Shown here: positions 1 to 8,873 of the stretch, piece by piece
Numbering within the stretch: position 1 is the stretch's first letter
Layout: each line of letters begins with the position of its first letter
Source: CBDCGS01 sp965216915
GTDB lineage: Bacteria > Pseudomonadota > Alphaproteobacteria > UBA828
Direction: 5' to 3'
DNA length: 64,000 nt
NCBI GenBank assembly: GCA_965216915.1
Contig: CBDCGS010000011.1
Location: forward strand, 558,001 to 622,000
Program-made: the position numbers and the translations under genes
The notes under the pieces: generated by a model
Seen by the model: only the letters and a program-made list of their open reading frames with translations
Told to the model about the DNA's origin: nothing
Databases searched by the model: none

Positions 1-112
1 GTCCCCTCACCCGCTTGACCGGCGCGCGCCGACCCGATCCGCGGTGCGCCCGCTCACACCGTCGAGGGTCTCTGAGGTGGTTCGCCTCATCACCGCGCCG
101 CCTTGGCCTGGC

Positions 113-1009
113 CTACGGCGCCACGCCGGCCAGATGGTCATGCAAGAGCTCCGCAAATGTGTCCGCATGGTCGTTCCGCGGGCGATGGACGGGGAAGAGG
201 AGCTTTAGCTCATAAGGCACCGCGGGTTCGAACGCGAGCGCGCGCACGCCCCGGCCGTCGAACAAGCGCGCGGTCAGCGGGTCGACGATGCCGATCCCCA
301 CGCCGTGGGCGGCGAGCCGGCAGATCGTGGCCGAAAACGTCGCTTCGATGACGATGTCCGGCTCGACGCCCGCGCTTTCGAAGGCCCGCAGAACGGTCAT
401 TTGCATCAAGCTGCTTTCGGCCAACGCGATGAGCGGGACGCCGGACAGCGCGGGCGGGCTGATCGATGCGCTTCGCGATAGCGGGTGATCGAGCGGAACC
501 ACGCAAAGCGCACTGAGCGCCGGGAGATCACGGGTCGCAACGCCCGGTGTGCCGGCCGGAACGACCGCGACGCCGAGGTCATAGCGCTGCAAGGTGAGCA
601 GATCGCGGATCTCCGGCGACGACGCCGTGTCGAGCGTCACGACGACGCCCGGGTGGCTCTCCCGAAACCGCGCGATGACCGGCGGCAAGCAGCCGACGGA
701 TGCCGCAAGCGAGGCCGTGATGCGCAACTCCCCGGCGCGCCACCGCTTGATGTCCTCCGCCGCGCGCGCGATGCGGTCCAACCCCTCGTAGCTACGCTCC
801 ACCGTCCGGAAAAGCGCGACGGCATCGGGGGTCGCGGCGAGCTTCGCGCCTTTGCGATCGAAGAGGCGCAGGCCGAGCGCCGCTTCGAGATCGCGGATGA
901 GCCGGCTCACCGCCGGCTGCGTGACGAACATCATGCCGCCGGCCGCGGTCATGCTGCCGGTCAGATAAACCGCCCGAAACGCTTCGACCTGCCGCAAGTT
1001 CAATCGCAT
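113..1009 (-). CDS. LysR-family transcriptional regulator
   Basis: This 298-residue protein has the length and layout of a LysR-type regulator. The N-terminal winged helix-turn-helix covers about residues 3-60, with the recognition-helix signature QPAVSRLIRDLE near residues 31-42. A long linker helix follows, then a periplasmic-binding-protein-like effector domain from about residue 90 to the end. It is transcribed away from the TauD-type dioxygenase gene that starts 109 bp from it, the usual arrangement for a LysR regulator and its target. A T-N11-A inverted repeat lies just upstream of its start. The effector is unknown. Family assignment is sure; the target is inferred from the divergent layout. 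Confidence 0.93.
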   Translation of the reverse strand: MRLNLRQVEAFRAVYLTGSMTAAGGMMFVTQPAVSRLIRDLEAALGLRLFDRKGAKLAATPDAVALFRTVERSYEGLDRIARAAEDIKRWRAGELRITASLAASVGCLPPVIARFRESHPGVVVTLDTASSPEIRDLLTLQRYDLGVAVVPAGTPGVATRDLPALSALCVVPLDHPLSRSASISPPALSGVPLIALAESSLMQMTVLRAFESAGVEPDIVIEATFSATICRLAAHGVGIGIVDPLTARLFDGRGVRALAFEPAVPYELKLLFPVHRPRNDHADTFAELLHDHLAGVAP

Positions 1010-1017
1010 CGGTCAAT

Positions 1018-1034
1018 CATAATATTTTGTTATG
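1018..1034. promoter_or_regulatory. LysR-type operator candidate between divergent genes
   Basis: The sequence CATAA-N7-TTATG is a perfect 5-bp inverted repeat and contains the T-N11-A spacing typical of LysR boxes. It sits 9-25 bp upstream of the LysR gene start and about 85-100 bp upstream of the dioxygenase start, where an autoregulatory and activator site is expected. The surrounding run is locally AT-rich in an otherwise high-GC region. Its function is inferred from position and motif only. Confidence 0.5.
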
Positions 1035-1117
1035 AACATGCTCAAGATTCGATTGGATTTGATGGCGTGCGTGCTCTTGACTGCCCCCGATCCGCTTCGT
1101 CGCAAATGGAGGAGACA

Positions 1118-1990
1118 ATGGCCCTTTCAATCCGGCCCCTCGACGGACCGATGGGCGCCTTGGTCACCGGCCTCGATCTCCGGCGTCGCCCGAGCAACGC
1201 GGCGTTCTTCGCGATCTACCAGGCGATGGTCGACCACATCGCGATCGTGATCCCCGGCCTCGAGGAGAATATCGCCTGGCTCCGTGGCTTCGGCCGGCGG
1301 TTTGGCCCCCTGGTGCCGCATGTGCTGGATCGGTACCACCACCCGGAGACGCCCGAGATCTCGGTGATCGCCCGCAACACCGGCACGCCAGACTCACGTC
1401 GAACGGCGAAGCCGGCGGGGGCGTACTGGCATTCTGACCTGAGCTACGCGCGCCGGCCCGCCGACGCCATTCTTCTCTACGCCTCGCGGGTTCCGCAGCG
1501 CGGCGGCGATACCGTCGCGGCCAACATGGCGCTCGCCTACGACGCTCTTCGCCCTGCGACCAAGCGTCGGTTGGCCGGCAAGACGGCGATCCACCGCTAC
1601 GGTTGGAACACGGAGGGGGCAGCGCCGCGGCTGACCGCGCGGCAACGCGCCAGCCATCCCGATGCCGTCCACCCGGTCGTCCGAGTGCACCCGGTGTCGC
1701 GGCGGAAAATCCTGTTCGTGAGCCCCGGCTACACCGTGCGCATCAACGGGATGGAGCAGGCCGAGAGCGACGACCTTCTCGCCGAGATCTTCGAGCATGC
1801 GTTGGATCCGGCCTACCACTATCGCCATCGGTGGTCGGCCGGCACGTTGCTCGCCCTCGACAATCGTGCCTCGATGCACCTGGCTCTCGACGACTATGAC
1901 GAGCCGCGACGACTGCTCCGCATGATCGTCGGCTGCACGGAAGGACGGTTGACCGGAGCGCCCGGCCCCGACCGCCAACAGCGCAATTAG
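1118..1990 (+). CDS. TauD/TfdA-family Fe(II)/2-oxoglutarate dioxygenase
   Basis: The 290-residue protein belongs to the TauD/TfdA family, which couples 2-oxoglutarate decarboxylation to hydroxylation of small sulfonates, aryloxyacetates or similar substrates. The iron triad is visible: H105 and D107 in WHSDLSY, and H254 in the block DNRASMHLALDDY. Arginines 264, 265 and 268 near the C-terminus are the expected 2-oxoglutarate ligand region. The open frame continues far upstream, but ATG 1118 is preceded by GGAGGAG at 1108-1114 and matches the family N-terminus. Its stop overlaps the convergent yqgE stop by 4 bp. The substrate cannot be read from the sequence. The divergent LysR gene probably controls it. 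Confidence 0.9.
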   Translation: MALSIRPLDGPMGALVTGLDLRRRPSNAAFFAIYQAMVDHIAIVIPGLEENIAWLRGFGRRFGPLVPHVLDRYHHPETPEISVIARNTGTPDSRRTAKPAGAYWHSDLSYARRPADAILLYASRVPQRGGDTVAANMALAYDALRPATKRRLAGKTAIHRYGWNTEGAAPRLTARQRASHPDAVHPVVRVHPVSRRKILFVSPGYTVRINGMEQAESDDLLAEIFEHALDPAYHYRHRWSAGTLLALDNRASMHLALDDYDEPRRLLRMIVGCTEGRLTGAPGPDRQQRN

Positions 1991-2619
1991 ATGTAATCGC
2001 CGGCTTCCCTGTCGATCGCGCGGCGCCATTTGCTTTCGGCGTCGCTGTCGAAGACCAGCGCCGCGTCGCCATCAACCGTGATCCAGTCGCCGCGCGCGAT
2101 CTCACCCTCGAGTTGGCCGGGGCCCCAGCCGGCATAGCCGAACGCGAGCAGTACTTGAGCCGGCCCCGCGCCGCGCGCGATATCCTCCAGCACCTGCGGA
2201 CGGTTGGTGAACGCGATCGACGGATCGATGACCCGCGTGCCCTCGATGGCATAGTCCGGCGAGTGAAGCACGAAGCCGAGGCTTTGATCGACCGGACCGC
2301 CATAGTGCAGCGTGATAGTGCCGGAGGCGTCCTTCGCGTCGAGGCCGAACTCCTCGAGGAGCACGGCAAGCGGCCCGTCGGCGAACGGCCGGTTGACGAT
2401 CAGGCCGAACGCGCCGCTTTCGTCGTGCTCGACGAGATAGATCACCGTCTCCTGAAACCGGGGATCGCCCATTCGCTCGGTCGCGACCAGCATGAAACCG
2501 GTCAGCATCTGCGCGCGCGGCGACGCGATTTCCACGACCGTCGCGACGATCAGCGCGACCAGCAGCAGCGCCGCGACATGGTGCCGCGTCGCGCGGTGTT
2601 TTCGAAGCGCCGCGGCCAC
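1987..2619 (-). CDS. yqgE: YqgE/AlgH (UPF0301) family protein with N-terminal hydrophobic segment
   Basis: The core is clearly YqgE/AlgH, with blocks such as DPRFQETVIYLVEHDESGAF, GLIVNRPF and GYAGWGPGQLEGE. The open frame extends into the upstream dehalogenase gene. I chose GTG 2619 because AGGGG, formed by the dehalogenase stop TAG plus the following bases, lies 8 nt before it. From this start (210 aa) the protein opens with a basic stretch and a hydrophobic run of about 18 residues (VAALLLVALIVATVVEI) before the family core. YqgE proteins normally lack this, so the protein may be membrane-anchored or exported. A shorter start at MLTGF would remove the segment but has no visible ribosome binding site. 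The molecular function of the family is poorly defined. Confidence 0.88.
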   Translation of the reverse strand: MAAALRKHRATRHHVAALLLVALIVATVVEIASPRAQMLTGFMLVATERMGDPRFQETVIYLVEHDESGAFGLIVNRPFADGPLAVLLEEFGLDAKDASGTITLHYGGPVDQSLGFVLHSPDYAIEGTRVIDPSIAFTNRPQVLEDIARGAGPAQVLLAFGYAGWGPGQLEGEIARGDWITVDGDAALVFDSDAESKWRRAIDREAGDYI

Positions 2620-2630
2620 GCGGGCGGCCC

Positions 2631-3320
2631 CTACTGGAGCCCGAGGAGCGCGGGAAGCTCCGCGAGCGTGGTGATCTCCGCATCGGGCTGCGAGGGAAGC
2701 CGCTCCCGACCCTGGCCGAAGCGGTTGCACCATGCGACGCGAAAGCCGAACGCCGCCGCGCCGTTCGCGTCCCATGCGTTGGAGGACTGAAAGCTGACCC
2801 GCTCGGGTGCGACGCCCAAGCGATCGACCACCAGCTGATAGACCGAGGGATGGGGCTTGTAGATGCCGACATCCTCCACTGAGAGCACAGCATCGAGCGA
2901 GCCGCCGATCCCGGCGGCGCTGACCGCGGCATCGAGCATCTTGGGCTCGCCGTTCGAGAGGATCGCCGTCTTGATGCCGCGCGCCTTCAGGTCGCTGAGC
3001 AATGTCGGCACCTCAGGATAGGCCTCCAGGCTGAGATAGGCGTCCATCAGCTTCTCGCGAAGCGCCGGATCGTCGATCCCGACCGCTTCCATCGCGTAGT
3101 CGAGCGCCTCGCCCGTGACCTGCCAAAAGGCCGTGTATTGCCCCATGAGGCTGCGCAGCCAGGTGTACTGAAGCTGCTTGACGCGCCACACGTCAGAGAG
3201 CCGCGCCGCCTTCTCACCCAATGCCGCGCTGTGACGCTGTGCCGCGGAGTTGTAATCGAAAAGCGTGCCGTAGGCGTCGAACACGCATGCGCCGATATCG
3301 GTGAAACGGGGATGCGCCAT
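2631..3320 (-). CDS. HAD-superfamily type II haloacid dehalogenase-like hydrolase
   Basis: This 229-residue protein matches (S)-2-haloacid dehalogenases of the HAD superfamily. Motif I is FDAYGTLFD with the nucleophile Asp15. Motif II is the LSNG block, followed by a lysine in YKPHPSVY and the SSNAWDANGA block typical of L-2-haloacid dehalogenases. It may hydrolyse 2-haloacids or a related small acid; the substrate is not proven. ATG 3320 is preceded by GGAAGAG, and the frame upstream of it lacks family residues. Its stop codon supplies the ribosome binding site of the downstream yqgE, so the two genes are probably cotranscribed. Confidence 0.9.
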   Translation of the reverse strand: MAHPRFTDIGACVFDAYGTLFDYNSAAQRHSAALGEKAARLSDVWRVKQLQYTWLRSLMGQYTAFWQVTGEALDYAMEAVGIDDPALREKLMDAYLSLEAYPEVPTLLSDLKARGIKTAILSNGEPKMLDAAVSAAGIGGSLDAVLSVEDVGIYKPHPSVYQLVVDRLGVAPERVSFQSSNAWDANGAAAFGFRVAWCNRFGQGRERLPSQPDAEITTLAELPALLGLQ

Positions 3321-3425
3321 GTCGGTCTCTTCCGTCGCTCCAGCATTCCAAGCAGGCGCACTATACCTCGCGCGCGACAACCAGTCGTCGCCCGGCGAGA
3401 CACCTTTGCGTGACTGGCGACGCGC

Positions 3426-3644
3426 CTACTTATGGCGGAAGGTGATGCGGCCCTTGGTGAGATCGTAGGGGGTCATCTCGACGTCGACCCGATCGCCCAC
3501 AAGCACGCGGATCCGGAACTTGCGCATCTTGCCGGCGGGCCGAGCAATGATCTCGTGGCCATTGTCGAGGCGCACACGAAACATCGTGTCGGGCAGCTTC
3601 TCGGTGACCGTCCCCGAGAACTCGAGAAGATCCTCTTTGGCCAT
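3426..3644 (-). CDS. infA: Translation initiation factor IF-1
   Basis: The product is 72 residues and almost entirely an S1-type OB fold (EFSGTVTEKLPDTMFRVRLD, GDRVDVEMTPYDLTKGRITFR). This is the length and sequence pattern of IF-1, which binds the 30S A site during initiation. It stands alone between the dehalogenase gene and a divergent small gene, with a 105-bp gap downstream. In many alphaproteobacteria infA is near maf or other housekeeping genes, but none are seen here. The identification is secure. Confidence 0.98.
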   Translation of the reverse strand: MAKEDLLEFSGTVTEKLPDTMFRVRLDNGHEIIARPAGKMRKFRIRVLVGDRVDVEMTPYDLTKGRITFRHK

Positions 3645-3875
3645 GAACCCCCTTGGCGTCGCCCTATCCGCGGCCCGGTCGGCGGCCCGCCGGTGCGGCT
3701 ACGGCGCTGCTGAACCTGCCCATTCGCAAGTCCGCGCGGGTTGTCGCATATGGTGAGCGATTTGTTAAGGCCGTTTCCGCGGTGGGCGTCCCCGCGATCG
3801 CCATGGCAATGCAAAGAGTTCGTTAACCAGAACAAGCTATGGTTGTGACGCTCCCCTTGGGTTTGGTGAGTCACG

Positions 3876-4250
3876 ATGGCAACCGGCACAGAAATATACA
3901 TCTGCAAAAAAGGCCAGAAGCTCGAGGACGGGCGCATGGAGTTCGTGCCCGAGCGGATGGACAGGAACCGCGCGCAACTGGACGCGCGGGAGCGGATGGA
4001 TCGCGACGAGAGTATCGCGAAGATCGGCTATTACGCGGTGGACGACGAGGGCAATTTCAAGCCGATCCACACCGCCGAAAGTCCGATGGTCAACGACGCA
4101 AGCAAGCCCGCGCAAAAGGCCAAGCAGAGCAATGGCGCATCCGCCGGACGCCGCTCATCCGGGGCGGCATCAGCCGGCACGAAAGGACGCAAGCCAAAAC
4201 GGTCTCTCATGGCGCGTCTGCTCGACCTCGTGACAGAGGAAGCGCGCTAG
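3876..4250 (+). CDS. Small protein of unknown function
   Basis: I do not recognise this 124-residue protein. Residues 1-70 are charged and probably folded (EIYICKKGQKLEDG and KIGYYAVDDEGNFKPIHTA). Residues 75-108 are a low-complexity Ala/Ser/Gly/Lys linker, and the last 15 residues (LMARLLDLVTEEAR) could form an amphipathic helix. No signal peptide or membrane segment is evident. It is transcribed divergently from infA across 231 bp, in which I saw no clear operator. Codon use and GC skew look native, which supports a real gene. Confidence 0.6.
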   Translation: MATGTEIYICKKGQKLEDGRMEFVPERMDRNRAQLDARERMDRDESIAKIGYYAVDDEGNFKPIHTAESPMVNDASKPAQKAKQSNGASAGRRSSGAASAGTKGRKPKRSLMARLLDLVTEEAR

Positions 4251-4362
4251 CCACGCCAAGCCGCGCCGCACCGCTACGGCGCCAGCACCTCCTTTCGATC
4301 GCAAAGCAGCCGGCACACGGCCTGTTCGCCTGCCCATGTCACGGTGCTATGGTGCCGTCGCC

Positions 4363-5454
4363 ATGGCACATCTACGCCTGACGGGTTTGGAAAAACGTTA
4401 CGGGCGCGTGGACGCGCTCCGAGGCGTCGACATCGAGGTCGAGGACGGCGAGTTCTATGTCCTCTTCGGCCCCAGCGCCGCCGGCAAGACCACGACGTTT
4501 CGCACGATCGCCGGGCTCGAGACGCCCGACGCCGGGACCGTTGAGCTCGATGGCCAGGACCTCGGGCCCATCTCGGTCAAGCGGCGCGACATGGCGATGG
4601 TGTTCCAAAGCTTCGCGCTTTATCCGCACCTGACGACACATCAGAACCTGGCCTATCCGCTGCGCGAAATGCGCCTGCCGCGCAAGGAAATCGATGCCCG
4701 CGTGCGCGAGACGGCCGAGCTGCTTCGGATCACCCATACGTTGGACCGCCGCCCCGCCTCGTTGAGCGGCGGCGAGCAGCAGCGGCTCGCGATCGGCCGT
4801 GCAATCATCCGCCGGCCACGTCTCTTCCTCTTCGACGAGCCCTTGACCAACCTCGACGCCAAGCTCCGCCACGACATGCGCGCCGAGTTCAAACGCCTGC
4901 ACCGGGAGATCGGCACGACGATGCTCTATGCCACGCCCGACCAGCTCGAGGCGCTGAGCATGGGCCAGCGCATCGCCGTGATCCGAGACGGCCGCATCTC
5001 GCAGGTCGGCACACCGCAAGAACTCTACAACGCGCCGGTCGACCGTAACGTCGCGGCACTGGTCGGGGACCCGCCGATCAATCTCGTGCCGGGGCGGTTC
5101 GTGCCCGGTGCCGACCATCCTCGCATCGTCCTGCCGTTCGTGGAGCTCGACGCCCGCGGCTGGCACAACCAGCTCCAGGGTTTCGCGCCGGAGGACGAGC
5201 TTTTGGTCGGCATACGTCCGCACGACCTTTCGCTCGCCGACACGGAGCAAACGGGCTTCACCGCGACCATCGAGATCACCGAACCGCAGGGCGACATCAC
5301 GGTCTTGGACCTGAGTGCGGCCGGCGCGCCTTTGCGGATGGTGGTTCCCGAGGCTGCGGGCGCGGCCTACGCGCCGGGCGACACGATCCGTGTCGCGCTC
5401 GACCCACGCGCGACACGGCTCTTTATGAGCGACTCGGGAATGCTGGTGGCATAG
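4363..5454 (+). CDS. Sugar/glycerol-type ABC importer ATPase with a replaced H-loop histidine
   Basis: This 363-residue MalK/UgpC-like ATPase has a Walker A GPSAAGKT (36-43), Q-loop Gln82, signature LSGGE (134-138), Walker B with Glu159, and a C-terminal OB-type regulatory domain from about residue 235. The switch histidine of the usual THDQ motif is replaced by proline (TPDQ, Pro192), so its own composite ATP site should hydrolyse poorly. It is followed by the binding protein, two permeases and a second ATPase. A two-ATPase CUT1-type system is known for the rhizobial glycerol transporter GlpSTPQV. ATG 4363 fits the family N-terminus better than an ATG 27 nt upstream. The substrate is not established. 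Confidence 0.92.
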   Translation: MAHLRLTGLEKRYGRVDALRGVDIEVEDGEFYVLFGPSAAGKTTTFRTIAGLETPDAGTVELDGQDLGPISVKRRDMAMVFQSFALYPHLTTHQNLAYPLREMRLPRKEIDARVRETAELLRITHTLDRRPASLSGGEQQRLAIGRAIIRRPRLFLFDEPLTNLDAKLRHDMRAEFKRLHREIGTTMLYATPDQLEALSMGQRIAVIRDGRISQVGTPQELYNAPVDRNVAALVGDPPINLVPGRFVPGADHPRIVLPFVELDARGWHNQLQGFAPEDELLVGIRPHDLSLADTEQTGFTATIEITEPQGDITVLDLSAAGAPLRMVVPEAAGAAYAPGDTIRVALDPRATRLFMSDSGMLVA

Positions 5455-5556
5455 GATTAATAAGGGGAGCGCGGCTTGTCCGCGGACATGAGCGGCCGGC
5501 CCAGATCGGACAGATAAGAGCCGCTTTCGAGACCAACCAAGAATGGGAGTGACAGA

Positions 5557-6990
5557 ATGAGACTGACACTGAACGGGAGAACGACGCTCGCCGCCGGCGC
5601 GCTGGCGCTCGTCGTCGGGAGCGCGGCGTCGGGGCTGGCCTCCGCCAAGGAGATCGTCATCAACATGGCGGCGCCCGACTGGCCGCCGACGCGGATCATG
5701 CAAGATCTCGCGAACACCATGTACAAGGCGCCAAGCGGCAACGACGTGAAGCTCGTGATCGACTTCATTCCGTGGCCCAACTACTACGAAAAGCTCGCCG
5801 CCTCGCTCACCTCGGGCGAGGAGAAGTATCAAATGGCGGTGAGCGACAGCCAATGGCTCGGCGCCAACATCGAGGGTGGCTACTACCTCAAGCTCAACGA
5901 CTACATCGACGCCGACCCCGAGCTGCAGGCCGTGTTTGCGGAGCTGCATCCGAACCTGATCGCGTCCTACTCGACCTATCCGCACCGCACGGAGAATTTC
6001 TACGGGCTGCCGCAGATGCCCGACGTGCTGGTTGTGTACTACCGCAAGGACCTCTTCTGCGACGCGGGCGAGCAGGCGGCGTTCAAGGAGCGCTATGGCT
6101 ACGACCTGCCATGCGATCCGCAAGACATGAACAATGTCGATTGGAGCCAGGTCGCCAACTTCGGTGAGTTCTTCCGCCGTTCGTCGGGCGACACGCTCGC
6201 CGGCGAAGCCCTGACCGACGATTTCTATGGAATCGCCTATCAGGCCGGCAAGGGCTACGACTTCAGCACCATGCAGATCAACGGCTTTATCTGGCAGCAT
6301 GGCGGAAGCATTTGGGACGAGACCCAGGAGCCGGACGGTCAGGCCCTCGGTGTGGTGAACTCCGACACCGCGGTGACGGCGTTCGAGCACTATCTCTCGC
6401 TGCTCCAACACATGCCGCCCGTGGTCCAAACCGGCACCATGGACATCTTCAAGGTCGACGAGCTCTTCCGCGAGGGCAAGGTTGCCTGGATCATCCAGTG
6501 GATCGGCTTCGGTGAATCGGCGATCTCGGCCGACACTTCGAAGGTGCATGACCGGGTCGACTTCGCGATGATGCCGGGCCTTCGCGCCGACGATGGCAGC
6601 ATCACCCGTTGGTCGAACATCGGTGGGCAGCCGTTCGTGCTCACCACCTGGAACAACGATGAGGTCATCCAGGAGGCGCTCGATCTCTGCAAATGGTGGC
6701 TCTCCAAGGAGACCCAGAAGCTCTTCGCGCAGCGCGGTGGCCAAAGTGGGTTGAAGAGCGTGTATGGAAGCGCCGAATACGCCTCCTATCGCCCGTGGAA
6801 CCATGCGTTTGGGCCGAGCCTCGATTGGCAGAAGGACGTGTGGCACATTCCCGAGTTCTTCGAGCTGCTGGTGCAGCAGCAAGAGGAGTTCGACAAGGCC
6901 ATCACGGGCCAGATCTCGGCGAAAGAGGCCCTCGATAACATCGCGAACTTCCAGGACGAGCTCCTGCGCGATGCCGGGCGCATCGAGTAG
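5557..6990 (+). CDS. ABC transporter extracellular substrate-binding protein (family 1)
   Basis: The 477-residue protein starts with a basic n-region and a hydrophobic stretch ending in ASGLASA, a probable signal peptide cleaved near residue 30. The rest resembles large CUT1 solute-binding proteins of the SBP_bac_1 type, rich in aromatic residues, for example near DSQWLGANIEGGYYLKL and in the C-terminal third. The exported protein should capture a sugar, polyol or related solute for the adjacent permeases. It is much longer than MalE-like proteins but similar in size to glycerol-type binding proteins. A hairpin directly follows the gene. Family is certain, ligand unknown. Confidence 0.92.
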   Translation: MRLTLNGRTTLAAGALALVVGSAASGLASAKEIVINMAAPDWPPTRIMQDLANTMYKAPSGNDVKLVIDFIPWPNYYEKLAASLTSGEEKYQMAVSDSQWLGANIEGGYYLKLNDYIDADPELQAVFAELHPNLIASYSTYPHRTENFYGLPQMPDVLVVYYRKDLFCDAGEQAAFKERYGYDLPCDPQDMNNVDWSQVANFGEFFRRSSGDTLAGEALTDDFYGIAYQAGKGYDFSTMQINGFIWQHGGSIWDETQEPDGQALGVVNSDTAVTAFEHYLSLLQHMPPVVQTGTMDIFKVDELFREGKVAWIIQWIGFGESAISADTSKVHDRVDFAMMPGLRADDGSITRWSNIGGQPFVLTTWNNDEVIQEALDLCKWWLSKETQKLFAQRGGQSGLKSVYGSAEYASYRPWNHAFGPSLDWQKDVWHIPEFFELLVQQQEEFDKAITGQISAKEALDNIANFQDELLRDAGRIE

Positions 6991-7000
6991 CGTTTGACCT

Positions 7001-7030
7001 TGTGAGGGGGCGCGCCCGCGTCCCCTCACA
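7001..7030 (+). promoter_or_regulatory. Intercistronic stem-loop after the binding-protein gene
   Basis: TGTGAGGGG (7001-7009) and CCCCTCACA (7022-7030) form a perfect 9-bp stem around a 12-nt GC-rich loop. It lies 10 bp after the binding-protein stop and 48 bp before the first permease. No T-run follows, so it is not a classical terminator. In many importer operons such a hairpin protects the upstream message, so that binding protein is made in excess over permease. That role is inferred. Confidence 0.55.
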
Positions 7031-7077
7031 TTCCTCTCGCATCCACGTCAAGCGCGGCTCGTCCGCGCGCCCGAGAC

Positions 7078-7989
7078 ATGGCCTCCTACACACCGGACAC
7101 CGGCAACTTTCTCGAGCGCTTCTTCGCGCAGAACCGCGGCCCGATTCTGGTCGCGCCGGCGCTCGCCGTGCTGGTGCTGATGAACATCTTCCCGCTGCTC
7201 TGGTCGTTCGGCCTGAGCTTCTATCGCTACCGCGCGAACCGCATCAAAGAGCCCGAGTTCGTGTGGTTCCGCAATTACGAGAAGGTGCTTTCGGATTCGA
7301 CGGTCTGGGAGCGCTTTCAAACGACCGCGCTCATCGTCACCATCGACGTGCTGCTGCAGCTCGTTGTGGGCTTCCTGCTGGCGTTGCTCTTTGAAAAGGC
7401 GTTTCCGGGCCGGCGCGTTCTCCTGATGCTCGTGCTGACCCCGATGATGCTCAGCTTCGTCGCGGTCGGCGCCTTCTTCCGCTACTACTACGAGCCGACC
7501 TTTGGTCTCTTGAGCCAGGCGGTGAAGGCGATCACCGGCGAGCCGTTCATCCTGCTCGGCTCCCCGGCCGGCGCGATCGCCGCCATCATCTTCGCGGACG
7601 TCTGGATGTGGTCGCCGTTCGTCATGCTGCTGGTGCTTGCGGGCCTGGTCAGCGTGCCGAAGCATCTCTACGAGGCCGCCGAGATCGACCGTGCCTCCTG
7701 GTGGCGCCGCTTCTGGACGATCACCTTCCCCTATATCCGGGGGCTGTTGCTCCTCGCGATCCTCTTCCGCACGATCGAGGCGTTCAAGCTGTTCGACATC
7801 GTGTTCCTCATCACAGAGGGCGGGCCGGGCACCTCGACCGAGACCATCGCGGTTTACGTCTACCGGGTCGCGTTCCAGTACTTCAAGACAAGCGAGTCGG
7901 CGGCGCTGGGTTATATCCTCCTGTTCGTGGTGATCGTGCTGACCAACCTCTACCTCTACTTCGTCCGACGAAGAGCGGAGGAGCCGTAG
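7078..7989 (+). CDS. ABC transporter permease, MalF-like inner-membrane subunit
   Basis: This 303-residue integral membrane protein has six predicted transmembrane stretches, beginning with ILVAPALAVLVLMNIFPLLW near residues 22-41. The cytoplasmic EAA loop is present (LYEAAEIDRASWWRRFWTITFPYIRG, about residues 199-224) and docks the permease to the ATPase. It fits the MalF/UgpA side of CUT1 importers. The second permease starts 1 bp after its stop, so translation is probably coupled. It should form the membrane pore with the next gene product, driven by the two flanking ATPases. Confidence 0.93.
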   Translation: MASYTPDTGNFLERFFAQNRGPILVAPALAVLVLMNIFPLLWSFGLSFYRYRANRIKEPEFVWFRNYEKVLSDSTVWERFQTTALIVTIDVLLQLVVGFLLALLFEKAFPGRRVLLMLVLTPMMLSFVAVGAFFRYYYEPTFGLLSQAVKAITGEPFILLGSPAGAIAAIIFADVWMWSPFVMLLVLAGLVSVPKHLYEAAEIDRASWWRRFWTITFPYIRGLLLLAILFRTIEAFKLFDIVFLITEGGPGTSTETIAVYVYRVAFQYFKTSESAALGYILLFVVIVLTNLYLYFVRRRAEEP

Positions 7990-7990
7990 C

Positions 7991-8860
7991 ATGGCGCGTA
8001 GGCGACGCGAGATCGGAAAGGCCGGCTGGGGGCGCTCAGGTTTCGCGCTGATCATCAGCTTCATCTACTTCTTCCCGGTGCTGTGGATCATCCTGACCGC
8101 ATTCAAATCCCACACGGATGCGCTCTCGATCCCGCCCAAGTTCATTTTCACGCCGACCTTCGAGAATTTCGTCGGCGTGTTCTCGCGCGCCTATCAGCGT
8201 GGCGGCGAGGCGGTCGATACCGGCTTCGACCTCTTCTTCTTCAACAGCGTCTTCGTCGCCGGCGTCTCGGTGCTGGCCGCCCTGATCATCGGCACGATCG
8301 CGGCTTATGGCTTCTCGCGCTGGCCTCTCAAGGGCAACGACACCTACATGTTCATCATCCTGACGACGCGCATGTTGCCGCCGATCATCGTCATCATCCC
8401 GATCTTCATCATGTTCCGGGTGACGGGGCTTTCGGGCAGCTATGTCGGGATCATCCTGCTCTACACGGCGTTCAACCTGCCGTTCACGATCTGGATGATG
8501 AAGAGCTTCTTCGACGAAATCCCGCGCGAGGTGGAGGATGCCGCGCGCATGGATGGCAGCTCCGAGACCAAGATTTTCTTCCGAATATGCCTGCCGCAGG
8601 TGAAGGCCGGCGTCGCGGCGACCGCGGTGTTCGGCCTCATCCTCACCTGGAACGAATTCCTCTTCGCCCTGTTGCTGACCGGCCGCGACACGCGCACCGT
8701 CCCGGTCGCGATGGCCCAGACGATCGGCGGCGACATCGGCGTGCGTTGGGGCCTCTTGGCCGCGATCGAGACTCTCTTCCTCATCCCCGTCGTGATCGTC
8801 ACGTTCCTGCTGCAGAACCAGCTTCTGCGCGGCGTGACCTTCGGCACGATCAAGCGCTGA
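7991..8860 (+). CDS. ABC transporter permease, MalG-like inner-membrane subunit
   Basis: The 289-residue protein is the second permease half. It starts with a short basic tail and a first membrane helix (FALIISFIYFFPVLWIILTAF), followed by five more hydrophobic segments. The EAA loop reads EIPREVEDAARMDGSSETK in the last third, close to the MalG/UgpE consensus. It starts 1 bp after the first permease and ends 13 bp before the second ATPase, in one operon. It should pair with the preceding permease. Substrate specificity cannot be judged. Confidence 0.93.
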   Translation: MARRRREIGKAGWGRSGFALIISFIYFFPVLWIILTAFKSHTDALSIPPKFIFTPTFENFVGVFSRAYQRGGEAVDTGFDLFFFNSVFVAGVSVLAALIIGTIAAYGFSRWPLKGNDTYMFIILTTRMLPPIIVIIPIFIMFRVTGLSGSYVGIILLYTAFNLPFTIWMMKSFFDEIPREVEDAARMDGSSETKIFFRICLPQVKAGVAATAVFGLILTWNEFLFALLLTGRDTRTVPVAMAQTIGGDIGVRWGLLAAIETLFLIPVVIVTFLLQNQLLRGVTFGTIKR

Positions 8861-8873
8861 GGCGGCACCGGCC

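Noticed and set aside
1..112. A partial gene at the left edge of the window
   Set aside because: Only short GC-rich frames without family signals are present; I see nothing supportable.
4372..7029. A very long open frame on the minus strand across the first ATPase and binding-protein genes
   Set aside because: It is antisense to two well-identified genes, has a biased composition with many Arg, Asp and His, and matches no family pattern; a high-GC shadow.
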